Shown: positions 50,870-60,409 of the stretch, piece by piece
Layout: each line of letters starts with the position of its first letter
Numbering within the stretch: the first letter of the stretch is position 1
NCBI GenBank assembly: GCA_963582065.1
Contig: CAUZRQ010000001.1
Span: forward strand, 62,001-126,000
DNA from: UBA8437 sp963582065
GTDB lineage: Bacteria; Planctomycetota; Planctomycetia; Planctomycetales; Planctomycetaceae
DNA: 64,000 nucleotides
Direction: 5' to 3'
Notes under the pieces: generated by a model
What the model was told of the DNA's origin: nothing
The model's database searches: none
Seen by the model: the letters and a program-made list of their open reading frames with translations, nothing else
Program-made: the position numbers and the translations under genes

Positions 50870-50898
50870 CCGCTGCATTTTGGGGCGAGTGAGTGGCC

Positions 50899-52461
50899 AT
50901 GGGGCTGTTTGACACGAATTTCACCTCGATCGACTGGGCCATCGTTACGGTCTACCTCGCTGGTTCGATCCTGATCGGACTGTGGGCCAACCGTTTCGTG
51001 GGTGGGCTCTCCGACTACCTGGTCGCCGGCCGCACGTTACGGATCCGCCTGGCCCTGGCGACGATGACCGGCACCGAGTTGGGCCTGGTGACGGTGATGT
51101 ACGTCGCGGAACTGGGCTACACCAAGCAGTTCGCATCGCTGTACCTGGCGGTGATCGAGGTGGGCGGGCTGGCGGTGATCGGGCTGACCGGGCTGGTCGT
51201 CTATCGGCTGCGACAGGAGGCGGTGTTGACGGTTCCGGAGTACTACCAGCGGAGGTATACGCAGACGGTCCGCGTGGTGGGGGCGGTGATGATGGTGCTG
51301 GCCGGGGTGCTCAACATGGGTGTGTTCCTGAAGGCCGGGTCGCTGTTTGTTGTGGGCGTGACCGGACTCGAGGATCCGGTCGCGCTGAAGTTGATCATGA
51401 CGGGCCTGTTGCTGCTGGTCCTGTTCTACACCGTGCTGGGCGGGATGGTCTCGGTGGTGATCACCGACCTGGTCCAGTTCCTGGTGCTGGGGATTGGTTC
51501 GCTGGTGGTCAGTGGCTTCGTGCTGAATGAACTGGGTGGGATCGACGGCCTGTGGGAACTCAGTGGCACCACCTACATCGACCCGTTTTTGAACGACAAC
51601 CCGGTGACGGAGGCTGCCGGCGACGGGGTCGGCCCGTGGATGCTGACGGCCCAGTGGGTGACTCTGTCGATCGCGGTGATGTTGTGGCCGGCCACCGTTT
51701 CGCGAACGCTGGCGGTCAAGTCGCCGACCGTGGCTCGCCGGCTGTATCTCTTCAGCACGATCCCTTTCCTGGCTCGGCGGACCCTGCCGGCACTCTGGGG
51801 CATCGGGGCATTCGCCTTCTTCGCTCTCCATGCTGATCTCGGCAGAGAGTTCCAGGAGCAGATCGACGCGAAAGGCCTCTCGACACTCTCAGCGATGCCC
51901 CTGTACCTGGCCAAGATCATTCCCACCGGGCTGCTGGGCATCGTCACCGCTGCGATGTTGGCGGCGTTCATGTCGACCCACGACAGCTACCTCCTGTGTT
52001 GGAGCGGCGTGATCGCCCAGGACATCGTCGCCCCGTTGTGCGGTGGGCTCAGTGATCGACGACGCGTGCTGGTGACGCGGGTCAGTATCGTGGTGATCGG
52101 TGCCTTTCTGCTGTTCTGGGGATTGTGGTACGAGGTGGGACAGGAGTTGTGGGATTACCTGGTGATCACCGGGACGGTCTACCTGTCGGGTGCGTTGCCG
52201 GTCATCGTCGGTGGCCTGTACTGGCGGCGGGCCAGTTCGACGGCAGCCCTGGCGGCATTGGCCTGCGGTCTGATCGGGGTGTGTGGGCTGCCCCAGGTCA
52301 TCGACGTCATCAACCAGAATCTGTTTCCGGATCCGAAGGGATTCCAGGTCTTTCCCGCGATGATGATGCTGGTGACGATGATCACCCCGACTCTCGTGTT
52401 CGTTACGGTGTCATTGCTGGTGCCGGATCGCCAACCGCCCGGCCGGGAGCAGTCGTCATGA
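50899..52461 (+). CDS. Sodium:solute symporter family transporter
   Basis: 520 residues from ATG 50899. GTG 50893 would add two residues. About thirteen membrane helices are visible, with the SSS-family landmarks SDYLVAGRTL after helix one, TGTELGLVTVMYVAELGY, and GLLGIVTAAMLAAFMSTHDSYLLCWSG in the helix that carries sodium ligands. Substrate not readable. The start lies within the divergent region shared with the small basic protein gene, and its stop overlaps the next gene by four bases. Confidence 0.92.
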   Translation: MGLFDTNFTSIDWAIVTVYLAGSILIGLWANRFVGGLSDYLVAGRTLRIRLALATMTGTELGLVTVMYVAELGYTKQFASLYLAVIEVGGLAVIGLTGLVVYRLRQEAVLTVPEYYQRRYTQTVRVVGAVMMVLAGVLNMGVFLKAGSLFVVGVTGLEDPVALKLIMTGLLLLVLFYTVLGGMVSVVITDLVQFLVLGIGSLVVSGFVLNELGGIDGLWELSGTTYIDPFLNDNPVTEAAGDGVGPWMLTAQWVTLSIAVMLWPATVSRTLAVKSPTVARRLYLFSTIPFLARRTLPALWGIGAFAFFALHADLGREFQEQIDAKGLSTLSAMPLYLAKIIPTGLLGIVTAAMLAAFMSTHDSYLLCWSGVIAQDIVAPLCGGLSDRRRVLVTRVSIVVIGAFLLFWGLWYEVGQELWDYLVITGTVYLSGALPVIVGGLYWRRASSTAALAALACGLIGVCGLPQVIDVINQNLFPDPKGFQVFPAMMMLVTMITPTLVFVTVSLLVPDRQPPGREQSS

Positions 52462-52673
52462 GCGGCACGTTCTGGCGGGTCCTCTGGATGGCGATTCTCG
52501 GCGGCGGGCTGGTCGGCATGGCCGGCTTGCTGCTGGCCGTGAGCTCCGGGTCGGTACGGGAACTCCGGCAGTCCCTGGACGAGTTGAAGTCTGGCGGCGA
52601 GGGCGGCGAGGGCGGCGAGTCGGTGAAGCCGCCGCCGTTACCGGCGGACCCCGAACCGGAAGCGGCCGAGTGA
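52458..52673 (+). CDS. Small single-helix membrane protein
   Basis: 71 residues from ATG 52458, overlapping the symporter stop by four bases. One membrane helix (LWMAILGGGLVGMAGLLLAV) is followed by a Gly/Glu/Pro-rich tail ending EPEAAE. It may be an accessory of the symporter, but no family is recognised. Confidence 0.6.
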   Translation: MSGTFWRVLWMAILGGGLVGMAGLLLAVSSGSVRELRQSLDELKSGGEGGEGGESVKPPPLPADPEPEAAE

Positions 52674-52789
52674 CCGCCAGCGGCCACGTTGCCGCAACTG
52701 GTCTTCTCAGATCTCCGCCACTCGGATACGGTAACCGGCACGTTGGGTGGCGATGATCCTGCCACGTGTTTCCGCGGAGTCACGGAACG

Positions 52790-53251
52790 ATGCAGTGCCC
52801 GTTCTGTCGCTTTGATGAGACCAGGGTGGTTGACTCTCGGGCCAGTCAACCGCACGCGATCCGCCGCCGCCGGGAATGCCTGGGCTGCGAGCGGCGGTTC
52901 ACGACCTACGAGAAGATCGAGGAATCGCCGTTGCGGGTGATCAAGAAGGACGGGTCGCGGGTGCCGTTTGACCGGGAACGGATCCGCGTGGGGCTCGAGA
53001 AAGCCTGTTACAAGCGTCCGGTCAGCGATGAGCAGATTGAGGGGATCATCAACTCGGTTGAACAAGAGGTCTACCAGGGGTTCGACCGTGAGGTTCCTTC
53101 GCGCGAGATCGGCGAACTGGTGTTCGGTCGATTACGTGATGTCGATCAGGTGGCGTTCGTGCGGTTTGCCTCGGTGTACCGCGAGTTCAAGGACGTCAAC
53201 GACTTTGTCGAGGAACTCGAGCCAATGCTCAGGGATGTGGATCGCGATTAG
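52790..53251 (+). CDS. nrdR: Transcriptional repressor NrdR
   Basis: 153 residues from ATG 52790. The zinc ribbon uses Cys3, Cys6, Cys31 and Cys34 (MQCPFCRFDETRVVDSR and ECLGCERRFTTYEKIEE). The ATP-cone follows (VIKKDGSRVPFDRERI). NrdR represses ribonucleotide reductase genes according to dATP/ATP. No nrd genes are in this window. It precedes hldE by 73 bases. Confidence 0.96.
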   Translation: MQCPFCRFDETRVVDSRASQPHAIRRRRECLGCERRFTTYEKIEESPLRVIKKDGSRVPFDRERIRVGLEKACYKRPVSDEQIEGIINSVEQEVYQGFDREVPSREIGELVFGRLRDVDQVAFVRFASVYREFKDVNDFVEELEPMLRDVDRD

Positions 53252-53324
53252 GCTACGGCCGCCCGCGAGGACGTTCTCCAAGAGACATTGACTCGTCACC
53301 GATGGATCGAGATGATCCGCGGCC

Positions 53325-54842
53325 ATGTCGTACGAGTTGGTCGAGATTCTCCGGGGGGCCGGTCATCCGCGACTGTTGGTCGTGGGCGATCTGGTGCTTG
53401 ACCGCTACACCTGGGCGGACGCCGAACGGATCAGCCAGGAAGCTCCGGTAATGCTCCTTCGGGAGGATCATCGTGAGTCCCGGCTGGGTGGGGCGGCCAA
53501 CGTGGCGAACATGCTCCGCGGGCTGGAGGCCGAGGTGGTGATGGCCGGTGTCGTCGGAGACGACGAAGACGGCCGCGAGATGAGGCACCAGTTGACCCGG
53601 TCGGGCATCAATTGTGAACTGGTGGTGACCGACGAATCGCGTCCGACGACCGTCAAGACCCGGGTGATCGGTCGGGCTCAACACCGTCACCCTCACCAGG
53701 TCCTGCGAATCGACCGCGAATCGCGCGATCCGTTGAACGGCCGGATCGCCGAGGAATTGGTTTCGGCAATGGACCGGATCATCGTAGGAGACGGGCGGCC
53801 GGTCGACGCGGTCCTGGTCTCCGACTACGCCAAGGGCGTCTGCACTCCCGGGTTGCTGGCCGCGGTGATCTCGGCCGGACGCGAGGCAGGGATTCCCGTG
53901 ATCGTTGATCCCGCATCGACCGCCGATTACCGGCTGTACCGGGGTGCAACGGCAATCACTCCCAATCGCAGCGAGACGTCTCGTGCGACCAACCGCGTGA
54001 TCGAGACGGTCGAAGATGGCCTGGCCGCCGCCGGTGAACTGTGTGGAAACCTCGATCTGGACATCGCCTTTGTCACGCTCGACAGCGACGGAATTGCCGT
54101 GGCGACGTCCGCAGACGAGACGTGTCACGTGCCGACGCGTCGTCGCGAGGTCTACGACATCACCGGTGCGGGGGACATGGTGCTGGCCACGATCGGCCTG
54201 TCGGCTGCGGCGGGTTGCGATCCCGAGACGATGGCTCGGTTGGCCAACACGTCCGGCGGCCTGGAAGTCGAACGGATCGGCGTTGTCACGGTGACGCGTG
54301 GCGAGATGATCGCGGACCTGCTGGGAGGACCCCGGTCGGCCAGGGAGAAGATCCGTGATCGCGAGTGGTTGGCCGACGTGTTGTCGGCTCGACGTGAATC
54401 GGGTCAACGAGTTGTGCTGACCAACGGCTGCTTCGATCTGTTGCACGCCGGTCACCTGGCGTGTCTTGAGCAGGCTGCGGCCGAAGGCGATTGCCTGGTG
54501 GTTGCTGTCAACAGTGATCGGAGTGTGCGGGGTCTGAAGAAGGCGCCGGGACGACCGATCATTCTCGAGGATCAGCGAGCGGCGATGCTGGCGGCCCTGG
54601 AAGTGGTCGATTTCGTGGTGATCTTCGATGAAGCGACCCCGGAAGCTCTCATCGAGACACTCCGCCCGGACGTGTTGGTCAAGGGGGGGACCTACGCGGT
54701 CAAGGACATCGTCGGCGGTGAGTTGGTTACAGCCTATGGCGGTGAGGTCAAGCCATTGGGACTGGTGCCGGGATTGTCGACGAGCGAGATCCTGGCCCGC
54801 ATCCGTGCAGCCGAGCCGGAGACCTGGCAGAAGGCCGGGTAA
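53325..54842 (+). CDS. hldE: Bifunctional heptose 7-phosphate kinase/heptose 1-phosphate adenylyltransferase
   Basis: 505 residues. The kinase half (about 1-335) is a PfkB fold: LGGAANVANMLRGLEAEV near residue 54, VSDYAKGVCTPG, and DITGAGDMVLATIG with the catalytic Asp. The nucleotidyltransferase half (about 360-505) opens VVLTNGCFDLLHAGHLACLEQA. Makes ADP-heptose for LPS inner core with GmhA and GmhB. Upstream of waaF, so the two act in one pathway. Confidence 0.96.
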   Translation: MSYELVEILRGAGHPRLLVVGDLVLDRYTWADAERISQEAPVMLLREDHRESRLGGAANVANMLRGLEAEVVMAGVVGDDEDGREMRHQLTRSGINCELVVTDESRPTTVKTRVIGRAQHRHPHQVLRIDRESRDPLNGRIAEELVSAMDRIIVGDGRPVDAVLVSDYAKGVCTPGLLAAVISAGREAGIPVIVDPASTADYRLYRGATAITPNRSETSRATNRVIETVEDGLAAAGELCGNLDLDIAFVTLDSDGIAVATSADETCHVPTRRREVYDITGAGDMVLATIGLSAAAGCDPETMARLANTSGGLEVERIGVVTVTRGEMIADLLGGPRSAREKIRDREWLADVLSARRESGQRVVLTNGCFDLLHAGHLACLEQAAAEGDCLVVAVNSDRSVRGLKKAPGRPIILEDQRAAMLAALEVVDFVVIFDEATPEALIETLRPDVLVKGGTYAVKDIVGGELVTAYGGEVKPLGLVPGLSTSEILARIRAAEPETWQKAG

Positions 54843-54881
54843 CGTCGTCGGCATCATCGAACGCTCCGCGTGGGGTCTGGC

Positions 54882-56000
54882 ATGAAGATTGCCGTGTTTG
54901 TGCCCAACTGGGTCGGTGACGCCGTGATGGCCACGCCGGCGTTGGCGGCGATCCGTCGTCGCTGGTCCGATGGAGAGGTGGTGGCCGTGTTGCGGCCCTA
55001 CGTCGCTGATGTGCTCGAAGGAACGGGGCTGGTCGATCGGGTGATCAAGTGGGATCCTCGCGACCGCACACGTGGGGTTTCGGGTTGGAGGCTGGCTCGG
55101 CGGTTGCGACGCGAGCGATTCGACACGGCGGTGCTGTTTCCCAATTCCCTGAGAACGGGCTGGATGGCCTGGCTGTCGGGGGCCACACGGCGGATCGGTT
55201 TCGCCCGCGACGGGCGGCGGTGGTTGTTGACCGATCCGGTTCGAGTGACTTCCGGCGGAACGCCTCACCCGGTTCTCGACGATTACCTGAGTCTCGTCTC
55301 GCACTTGGACTGCCGGTCGACCGATCACCGGATGCACCTGGCGACTTCGGCGCGAGACGAGGCGTGTTGGCGTGAGATTCGTGCCCGGCGAGGTGACGTG
55401 CTGAGATCTCGTCCCTATGTCTGTCTCAATCCCGGCGGCGCCTTCGGTGCAGCCAAGCACTGGCCCAGCCAATCGTTTGGCGAACTGGCCAAACGGATCG
55501 TGACCTCGACCGACCAGTCGGTCGTCGTGGTCTGTGGTCCGTCGGAGCGGGATGCGGCCCGGGAGATCGCCGCGTCGGCGGGCGATCCGCGTGTCGTGTC
55601 GCTGGCCGACGAGACTTTGAGCCTGGGGTTGACCAAGGCGGTGATCAAACACGCCACGGCCCTTGTCAGCACCGATTCGGGCCCCAGGCACTTCGCGGCT
55701 CCTTTCGACGTCCCGGTGGTGACATTGTTCGGACCGACTCACGTCGCCTGGAGCGAGACTCGCTACGAGCGCGCGGTTCACGTGCAATTGGACGTCGAAT
55801 GCGGACCATGCCAGCAGCGGGTCTGTCCGTTGGGACACCATCGTTGCATGACCGATCTGGCCGCCGACCGGGTGTTCGGAGCACTGCAAACGCTGATGAA
55901 GTGGGAATCGAGCGATGGTCGAACGGTCGTCGATCCCGACGTCCGGTCCGGCCGGGAAAATGTGGTCGTGGCTCGACTTTCCTCTTCGAATCGGGTCTAA
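54882..56000 (+). CDS. waaF: Lipopolysaccharide heptosyltransferase II (glycosyltransferase family 9)
   Basis: 372 residues from ATG 54882. ATG 54870 would add four residues. Family 9 signatures are IAVFVPNWVGDAVMATPALAAIRRR, LNPGGAFGAAKHWP, STDSGPRHFAAPFDVPVVTLFGPTH and the cysteine-rich CGPCQQRVCPLGHHRCMTDL, which is characteristic of WaaF. It adds heptose to the LPS core using ADP-heptose from HldE upstream. It is 39 bases after hldE. Confidence 0.93.
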   Translation: MKIAVFVPNWVGDAVMATPALAAIRRRWSDGEVVAVLRPYVADVLEGTGLVDRVIKWDPRDRTRGVSGWRLARRLRRERFDTAVLFPNSLRTGWMAWLSGATRRIGFARDGRRWLLTDPVRVTSGGTPHPVLDDYLSLVSHLDCRSTDHRMHLATSARDEACWREIRARRGDVLRSRPYVCLNPGGAFGAAKHWPSQSFGELAKRIVTSTDQSVVVVCGPSERDAAREIAASAGDPRVVSLADETLSLGLTKAVIKHATALVSTDSGPRHFAAPFDVPVVTLFGPTHVAWSETRYERAVHVQLDVECGPCQQRVCPLGHHRCMTDLAADRVFGALQTLMKWESSDGRTVVDPDVRSGRENVVVARLSSSNRV

Positions 56001-56060
56001 CTCGTCAGCGATGGAATGCTGGCGGCCGGCGACCCGGGGCCGTGTTTTTTCCACCTCGGC

Positions 56061-56810
56061 ATGAGATCGATGACCACGCCCGTCTACTTGGTGATTGCGT
56101 GTGCGGCGACCTACCTGGTTGGCGGAATCCCGTTCGGCTACATCGTCGGTCGCCTGGTCGGTGGAATCGACATCCGCTCTGAAGGCAGTGGCAATATCGG
56201 AGCCACCAACGTGGCGCGGGTGTTGGGCCTGAGGTGGGGAGTGGCGGTGCTGGTCCCCGATGCGTTGAAGGGACTGGTACCGGTCTGGGCGGTGATGGCG
56301 ACGATGAGCCGGTGGGTCGAATCGGTCGACCCCGGCAGCGTGATGATCGTGCACGGCCAGGTGCTGGTCGGGATGATCGCGATCCTGGGGCACATGTACC
56401 CCTGCTGGCTCTGGCTGCGAGGTGGCAAGGGGGTGGCCACGGCACTGGGTGTCGTCGTGTTGCTCAGTCCCTGGGGCACGTTGGCCGCCGTGGGGGTCTA
56501 CGTGTTGACGCTGGCAGCCAGTCGCCTCGGCAGCCTCAGTTCGCTGTTGGGAGCACTGGCGTTTGCGATTGTCCAGGCCGTGTTGATGGTGCGGTCGGGT
56601 GATTGGAGCCAGCAATGGAGCCTGACGGCGTTCACGCTGGCGGTGCCGCTTCTGATCATCTTTCGGCACCGCAGCAACATCGTCCGCATCGTCCGTGGCG
56701 AAGAACCGTCGGTGGGCCAGCCGGTCGTCAACGGCTCCGAACAGCCGGACGTCTTGTCGGCCGACGATGAGTCGACCGGCGAGATCAGCCCGGCCCGGGA
56801 TGGACCATGA
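56061..56810 (+). CDS. plsY: Glycerol-3-phosphate acyltransferase PlsY
   Basis: 249 residues from ATG 56061. ATG 56070 is an alternative, and an in-frame ATG at 56016 is unlikely. About five membrane helices are visible, with SGNIGATNVARVLGLRWG and WLRGGKGVATALGVVVLL as the active-site loops. It uses acyl-phosphate with glycerol-3-phosphate, the product of GpsA at 44476. The C-terminal 40 residues are a charged tail. Its end overlaps the convergent GNAT gene by 26 bases. Confidence 0.93.
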   Translation: MRSMTTPVYLVIACAATYLVGGIPFGYIVGRLVGGIDIRSEGSGNIGATNVARVLGLRWGVAVLVPDALKGLVPVWAVMATMSRWVESVDPGSVMIVHGQVLVGMIAILGHMYPCWLWLRGGKGVATALGVVVLLSPWGTLAAVGVYVLTLAASRLGSLSSLLGALAFAIVQAVLMVRSGDWSQQWSLTAFTLAVPLLIIFRHRSNIVRIVRGEEPSVGQPVVNGSEQPDVLSADDESTGEISPARDGP

Positions 56811-57258
56811 TCAGGCGGTCCTCGTGAGGACGGTAGTAGCCGTCGATCCGTTCACGGACATCGAAGCCGAAATTCTGATAGAGGGCCACGGCGGCGGTGT
56901 TGATCGGGTCGACAGTCAACAGCACGGGCGCGGTCGCCTGGGCCAGGCCGGCCTGCATCAACTGCGTGCCGATTCCGGATCCCCGACAATCCGGGTGGAC
57001 CATGATCTTGTGCAGGCACAGTTCGGAGGTGTTGGTGGGAAACATCACCAGGGCTCCGGCGATGTCGCCCGATTCGGACAACGACTCGGAACCGCCTGGT
57101 CGTCGGGCAACCAGCAAGGTGGCCATGTCACACCAGATTCTCCAGATGTGCTCGCCGTCGGCAATGAACAGGTCGGGTGCGATGGGCCACGAGATGCGGT
57201 CCAGCGCCGCGACTTGCAGGTAGTCGCGGTCGCCTGCGGTTTCGATCGTGCAGGACAT
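56785..57258 (-). CDS. GNAT family acetyltransferase
   Basis: 157 residues from ATG 57258, with GAGGAAACC upstream. A longer start at 57357 is possible but is GC-rich and lacks a ribosome-binding site. The acetyl-CoA-binding segment is LHKIMVHPDCRGSGIGTQLMQAG (V-x-P-x-x-R/Q-G-x-G), followed by LLTVDPINTAAVALYQNFGF. The substrate is not readable. It overlaps plsY by 26 bases at its end. Confidence 0.85.
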   Translation of the reverse strand: MSCTIETAGDRDYLQVAALDRISWPIAPDLFIADGEHIWRIWCDMATLLVARRPGGSESLSESGDIAGALVMFPTNTSELCLHKIMVHPDCRGSGIGTQLMQAGLAQATAPVLLTVDPINTAAVALYQNFGFDVRERIDGYYRPHEDRLIMVHPGPG

Positions 57259-57419
57259 GCCGGTTTCCTCTGGTCGTGGGCAACGGTTCGGGCCAGAGGA
57301 GAATACGAACTGACCCGAAGCAGGTAAAGCGGTGACCGGCAGACCGCTGATTGACAATTCCGGGTGAATGGGACAAGGTGTCGCCGGTTGCAGAAAACCC
57401 GGACGATTGGGGGGCGGGC

Positions 57420-58817
57420 ATGAGGTGGGGGTGGCAAAAGACCGGTGGCGGGACCCCGTGCTGGCTGGTGGCCTGCGGCCTGGTATTGCTGTTGGCTGGG
57501 GGGTTCGGCCGACTGGGTGCGGCTGAACGTCCGAATATCATCTTGGTGATCACCGACGACCAGCGGTTCGATGCGCTGGGATGCATGGGCAATCCCGTTC
57601 TGAAGACTCCTCACATCGACGGCCTGGCCGCCCGGGGAGCGATCTTCACTCATACCTTCTGCACGACCTCGATCTGTGCCACCAGTCGGGCCAGTTTTCT
57701 GACGGGCCAGTACGCGATGCGGCACGGGATACGCGGATTCCGCCAGACGCTGACCGAGACGCAATGGCGAGACGCGTTTCCAGTCCTGTTGCGGCGGGCC
57801 GGTTACCGTACGGCGATGGTCGGCAAGTGGGGACTGGGCGGTCCTCTTCCTCGTGAGCGTTACGACGTCTTCCAGGGATTCAGCGGCCAGGGTCGGTACT
57901 ACCCGAAGCCGGCCGGGCAGGGTCCGCACCTGACTCACCGTCTTGGTCAGCAGGTGATCGACTTCCTCGAGACGTGTGACGGCGACAAGCCGTTTCTGCT
58001 GCAGTTCTACACCAAGGCGGCGCACTGCCAGGACGGCGATCCGTGGCCGTTTCAACCCGACCACCGTTACGATCAACTCTTCGCCGACATCATGGTGCCC
58101 GCGGCCGAAACCGCGACGTCGGCTCACTTTGCTCGCTTGCCGAAGTTCCTGCAGGAGTCGGAAGCCCGGAGACGATGGAAGATCCGGTTCGCCGATCCGG
58201 CGATGTTCCAGAAATCGGTCAAGGACTACTACCGGCTGGTGACCGGGGTGGATGACGTGATCGGTCGGATGGTGGGGCTGTTGAAGAAGCAGAAGCTGTT
58301 CAGGAACACGGTGATCATCTTCACCTCCGACAACGGTTTCTACCTGGGTGAACACGGTTTGGCCGGGAAGTGGTTCATGCACGAGGAGTCGATTCGGTTG
58401 CCGCTGGTGATCTGTGATCCGCGGCTGCCCCGGAACGGGCGGGGCCGTCGGGTGTCCGAACCGGCACTGAACATCGACATCGCGCCGACGATTCTCGAGT
58501 TGGCCGGACTGCCGGTCCCGGGGACGGTTCAGGGGCGGTCGCTGGTCCCGCTGCTGCAACGTCGACGGGTCGCATGGAGGACCGAGTTCTTCTACGAGCA
58601 TCCCTTTCGTCATCCTCGGATCCCGATGACCGAGGGTGTCCGCGGGCTGCGTTGGAAGTACGTGCGATACACGTCACTGGATCCGGTGGTCGAGGAATTG
58701 TACGACCTGGAAACCGACCCTCGAGAGGAGAAGAACCTGGCAAAGGACCGCCGGTTCACCGAGCGTCTGGTTGAGCAACGGAGCAAGTGGCAACAGTGGC
58801 GGGAACGGGCGAAGTAG
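57420..58817 (+). CDS. Secreted sulfatase (formylglycine-dependent type)
   Basis: 465 residues from ATG 57420, with a signal peptide (CWLVACGLVLLLAGGFGRLGA). The sulfatase fold is shown by PNIILVITDDQRFDALGCMGNP near residues 38-60 and by Cys86 in CTTSICATSRASFLTGQ, the residue converted to formylglycine. LSTNG-like and VIIFTSDNGFYLGEHGLAGKW motifs follow. The core is C-A-T-S-R, with Thr where most enzymes have Pro or Ala. Substrate unknown, but sulfated-polysaccharide use is typical of planctomycetes. It lies upstream of glpK. Confidence 0.92.
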   Translation: MRWGWQKTGGGTPCWLVACGLVLLLAGGFGRLGAAERPNIILVITDDQRFDALGCMGNPVLKTPHIDGLAARGAIFTHTFCTTSICATSRASFLTGQYAMRHGIRGFRQTLTETQWRDAFPVLLRRAGYRTAMVGKWGLGGPLPRERYDVFQGFSGQGRYYPKPAGQGPHLTHRLGQQVIDFLETCDGDKPFLLQFYTKAAHCQDGDPWPFQPDHRYDQLFADIMVPAAETATSAHFARLPKFLQESEARRRWKIRFADPAMFQKSVKDYYRLVTGVDDVIGRMVGLLKKQKLFRNTVIIFTSDNGFYLGEHGLAGKWFMHEESIRLPLVICDPRLPRNGRGRRVSEPALNIDIAPTILELAGLPVPGTVQGRSLVPLLQRRRVAWRTEFFYEHPFRHPRIPMTEGVRGLRWKYVRYTSLDPVVEELYDLETDPREEKNLAKDRRFTERLVEQRSKWQQWRERAK

Positions 58818-58861
58818 TCGGAGCAGAAACCAATCAAAGGCCGTGATGGCGAGGCGAGTGG

Positions 58862-60352
58862 ATGTCGCAATACGTATTGGCCCTCGACCAGGGCACCACG
58901 TCCAGCCGTGCGATCGTCTTTGACGACTCGGCACGGATCGTGGCTGTCTCGCAACAGGAGTTCGAGCAGATTTACCCGGCACCGGGGCATGTCGAGCACG
59001 ATCCCGAGGCGATCTGGGAGTCACAATTAGCGACCGCTCGTGCGGTGCTGGCGGATGCCGAGATCGAAGCCGGGGACTTGGCGGCGGTGGGGATCGCCAA
59101 TCAGCGTGAGACCACCGTGGTGTGGGAGCGGGATTCCGGACGACCGGTGGCCAATGCGATCGTGTGGCAGAGCCGGGTGACGGCCGATCGCTGTGCGAGG
59201 TTGAAGGCGGCGGGTTACGAGAGCCTGTTCCGCGAGAAGACCGGACTGGTACTCGACCCGTATTTTTCGGGGACCAAGATCGCTCACCTGCTTGACGAGG
59301 TCGAAGGTTTGAGGGGACGGGCCGAGCGGGGCGAGGTGTTGTTCGGGACGGTCGATTCATTCCTGGCGTGGAGACTGACCGGGGGCCGCTGCCATGTCAC
59401 GGATGTCAGCAACGCGAGTCGAACCCTGTTGTTGAACATCCACACGCTGGAATGGGACGACGAACTGTTGGCGGTCCTCGGAGTGCCACGGGCGATGTTG
59501 CCCGATGTGGTCGAGTCGTCCGGAGTGATCGGCGAGCTCGAGGCCGAGATGCTCGGGGCGACCGTGCCCCTGGCCGGCATCGCCGGTGACCAGCAGTCCG
59601 CCATGTTCGGACAGGCCTGCTTCTCGGTCGGCGAGGCCAAGAATACCTACGGCACAGGATGCTTCATGTTGATGAACACGGGGGAAGAAGCGGTCCAGTC
59701 GGAGGGCGGACTGCTGACGACGGTCGGGTGGAGCCTGGGTGGGCGGGTGACCTACTGCCTGGAGGGCGCCGTGTTTGTCGGCGGTGCCGTCGTACAATGG
59801 CTTAGAGATGGGCTGGGATTGATCTCACAGGCGTCCGAAATCGAGGCGCTGGCCGCCGAGTGCGAGTCGACCGACGGGGTCTACCTGGTGCCGGCGTTCG
59901 TCGGGTTGGGGGCACCCTATTGGGATCCGTCGGCTCGTGGCACACTGATCGGGATTACCCGTGGAACCGCGAGGCCTCAGCTGGCTCGCGCGGCGCTCGA
60001 GTCGATTGCCTACCAGAGTCGTGATCTGCTGGAGTTGATGCAGCGGGAGGCGGGGGTGCAGTTGGAGGGACTGCGGGTCGACGGGGGAGCGTCGGCCAAC
60101 GACCTGCTGATGCAGTTCCAGGCCGACCTGCTCGATGTCGATGTCCTGCGTCCGGAAATCCTGGAAACGACGGCGCTGGGAACCGCACGGTTTGCCGGGC
60201 TGGCGACCGGTGTCTGGGAGAGCGCCGACGAGATCGCCGCCGATTGGCGACTCGAGCGGCAATTCTCCTGTGAGATGGAGGTCGAGGAACGCGAGCGGCT
60301 GTATGCGGGATGGCAACGGGCGGTGGAACGGTCGCGGGATTGGGCCGAGTGA
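58862..60352 (+). CDS. glpK: Glycerol kinase
   Basis: 496 residues. FGGY-family kinase: ALDQGTTSSRAIVFDDSA at the N terminus, ESLFREKTGLVLDPYFSGTKI in the middle, and GGAVVQWLRDGLGLI and VDGGASANDLLMQFQADLL at the C terminus. Makes glycerol-3-phosphate. It follows the sulfatase by 44 bases. No glpF or glpD is adjacent. Confidence 0.95.
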   Translation: MSQYVLALDQGTTSSRAIVFDDSARIVAVSQQEFEQIYPAPGHVEHDPEAIWESQLATARAVLADAEIEAGDLAAVGIANQRETTVVWERDSGRPVANAIVWQSRVTADRCARLKAAGYESLFREKTGLVLDPYFSGTKIAHLLDEVEGLRGRAERGEVLFGTVDSFLAWRLTGGRCHVTDVSNASRTLLLNIHTLEWDDELLAVLGVPRAMLPDVVESSGVIGELEAEMLGATVPLAGIAGDQQSAMFGQACFSVGEAKNTYGTGCFMLMNTGEEAVQSEGGLLTTVGWSLGGRVTYCLEGAVFVGGAVVQWLRDGLGLISQASEIEALAAECESTDGVYLVPAFVGLGAPYWDPSARGTLIGITRGTARPQLARAALESIAYQSRDLLELMQREAGVQLEGLRVDGGASANDLLMQFQADLLDVDVLRPEILETTALGTARFAGLATGVWESADEIAADWRLERQFSCEMEVEERERLYAGWQRAVERSRDWAE

Positions 60353-60409
60353 CGTTCTTCGAATGAGAATCTTGGGATAGGATCAGGACTGTCTGCCGGA
60401 TCAACTCTG

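Noticed and set aside
53253..56669. 1138-codon open frame on the minus strand opposite hldE, waaF and plsY
   Set aside because: High GC at third positions on the plus strand removes stops on the other strand. The translation is dominated by Arg, His, Gln and Pro without domain patterns, and the plus-strand genes are clear.
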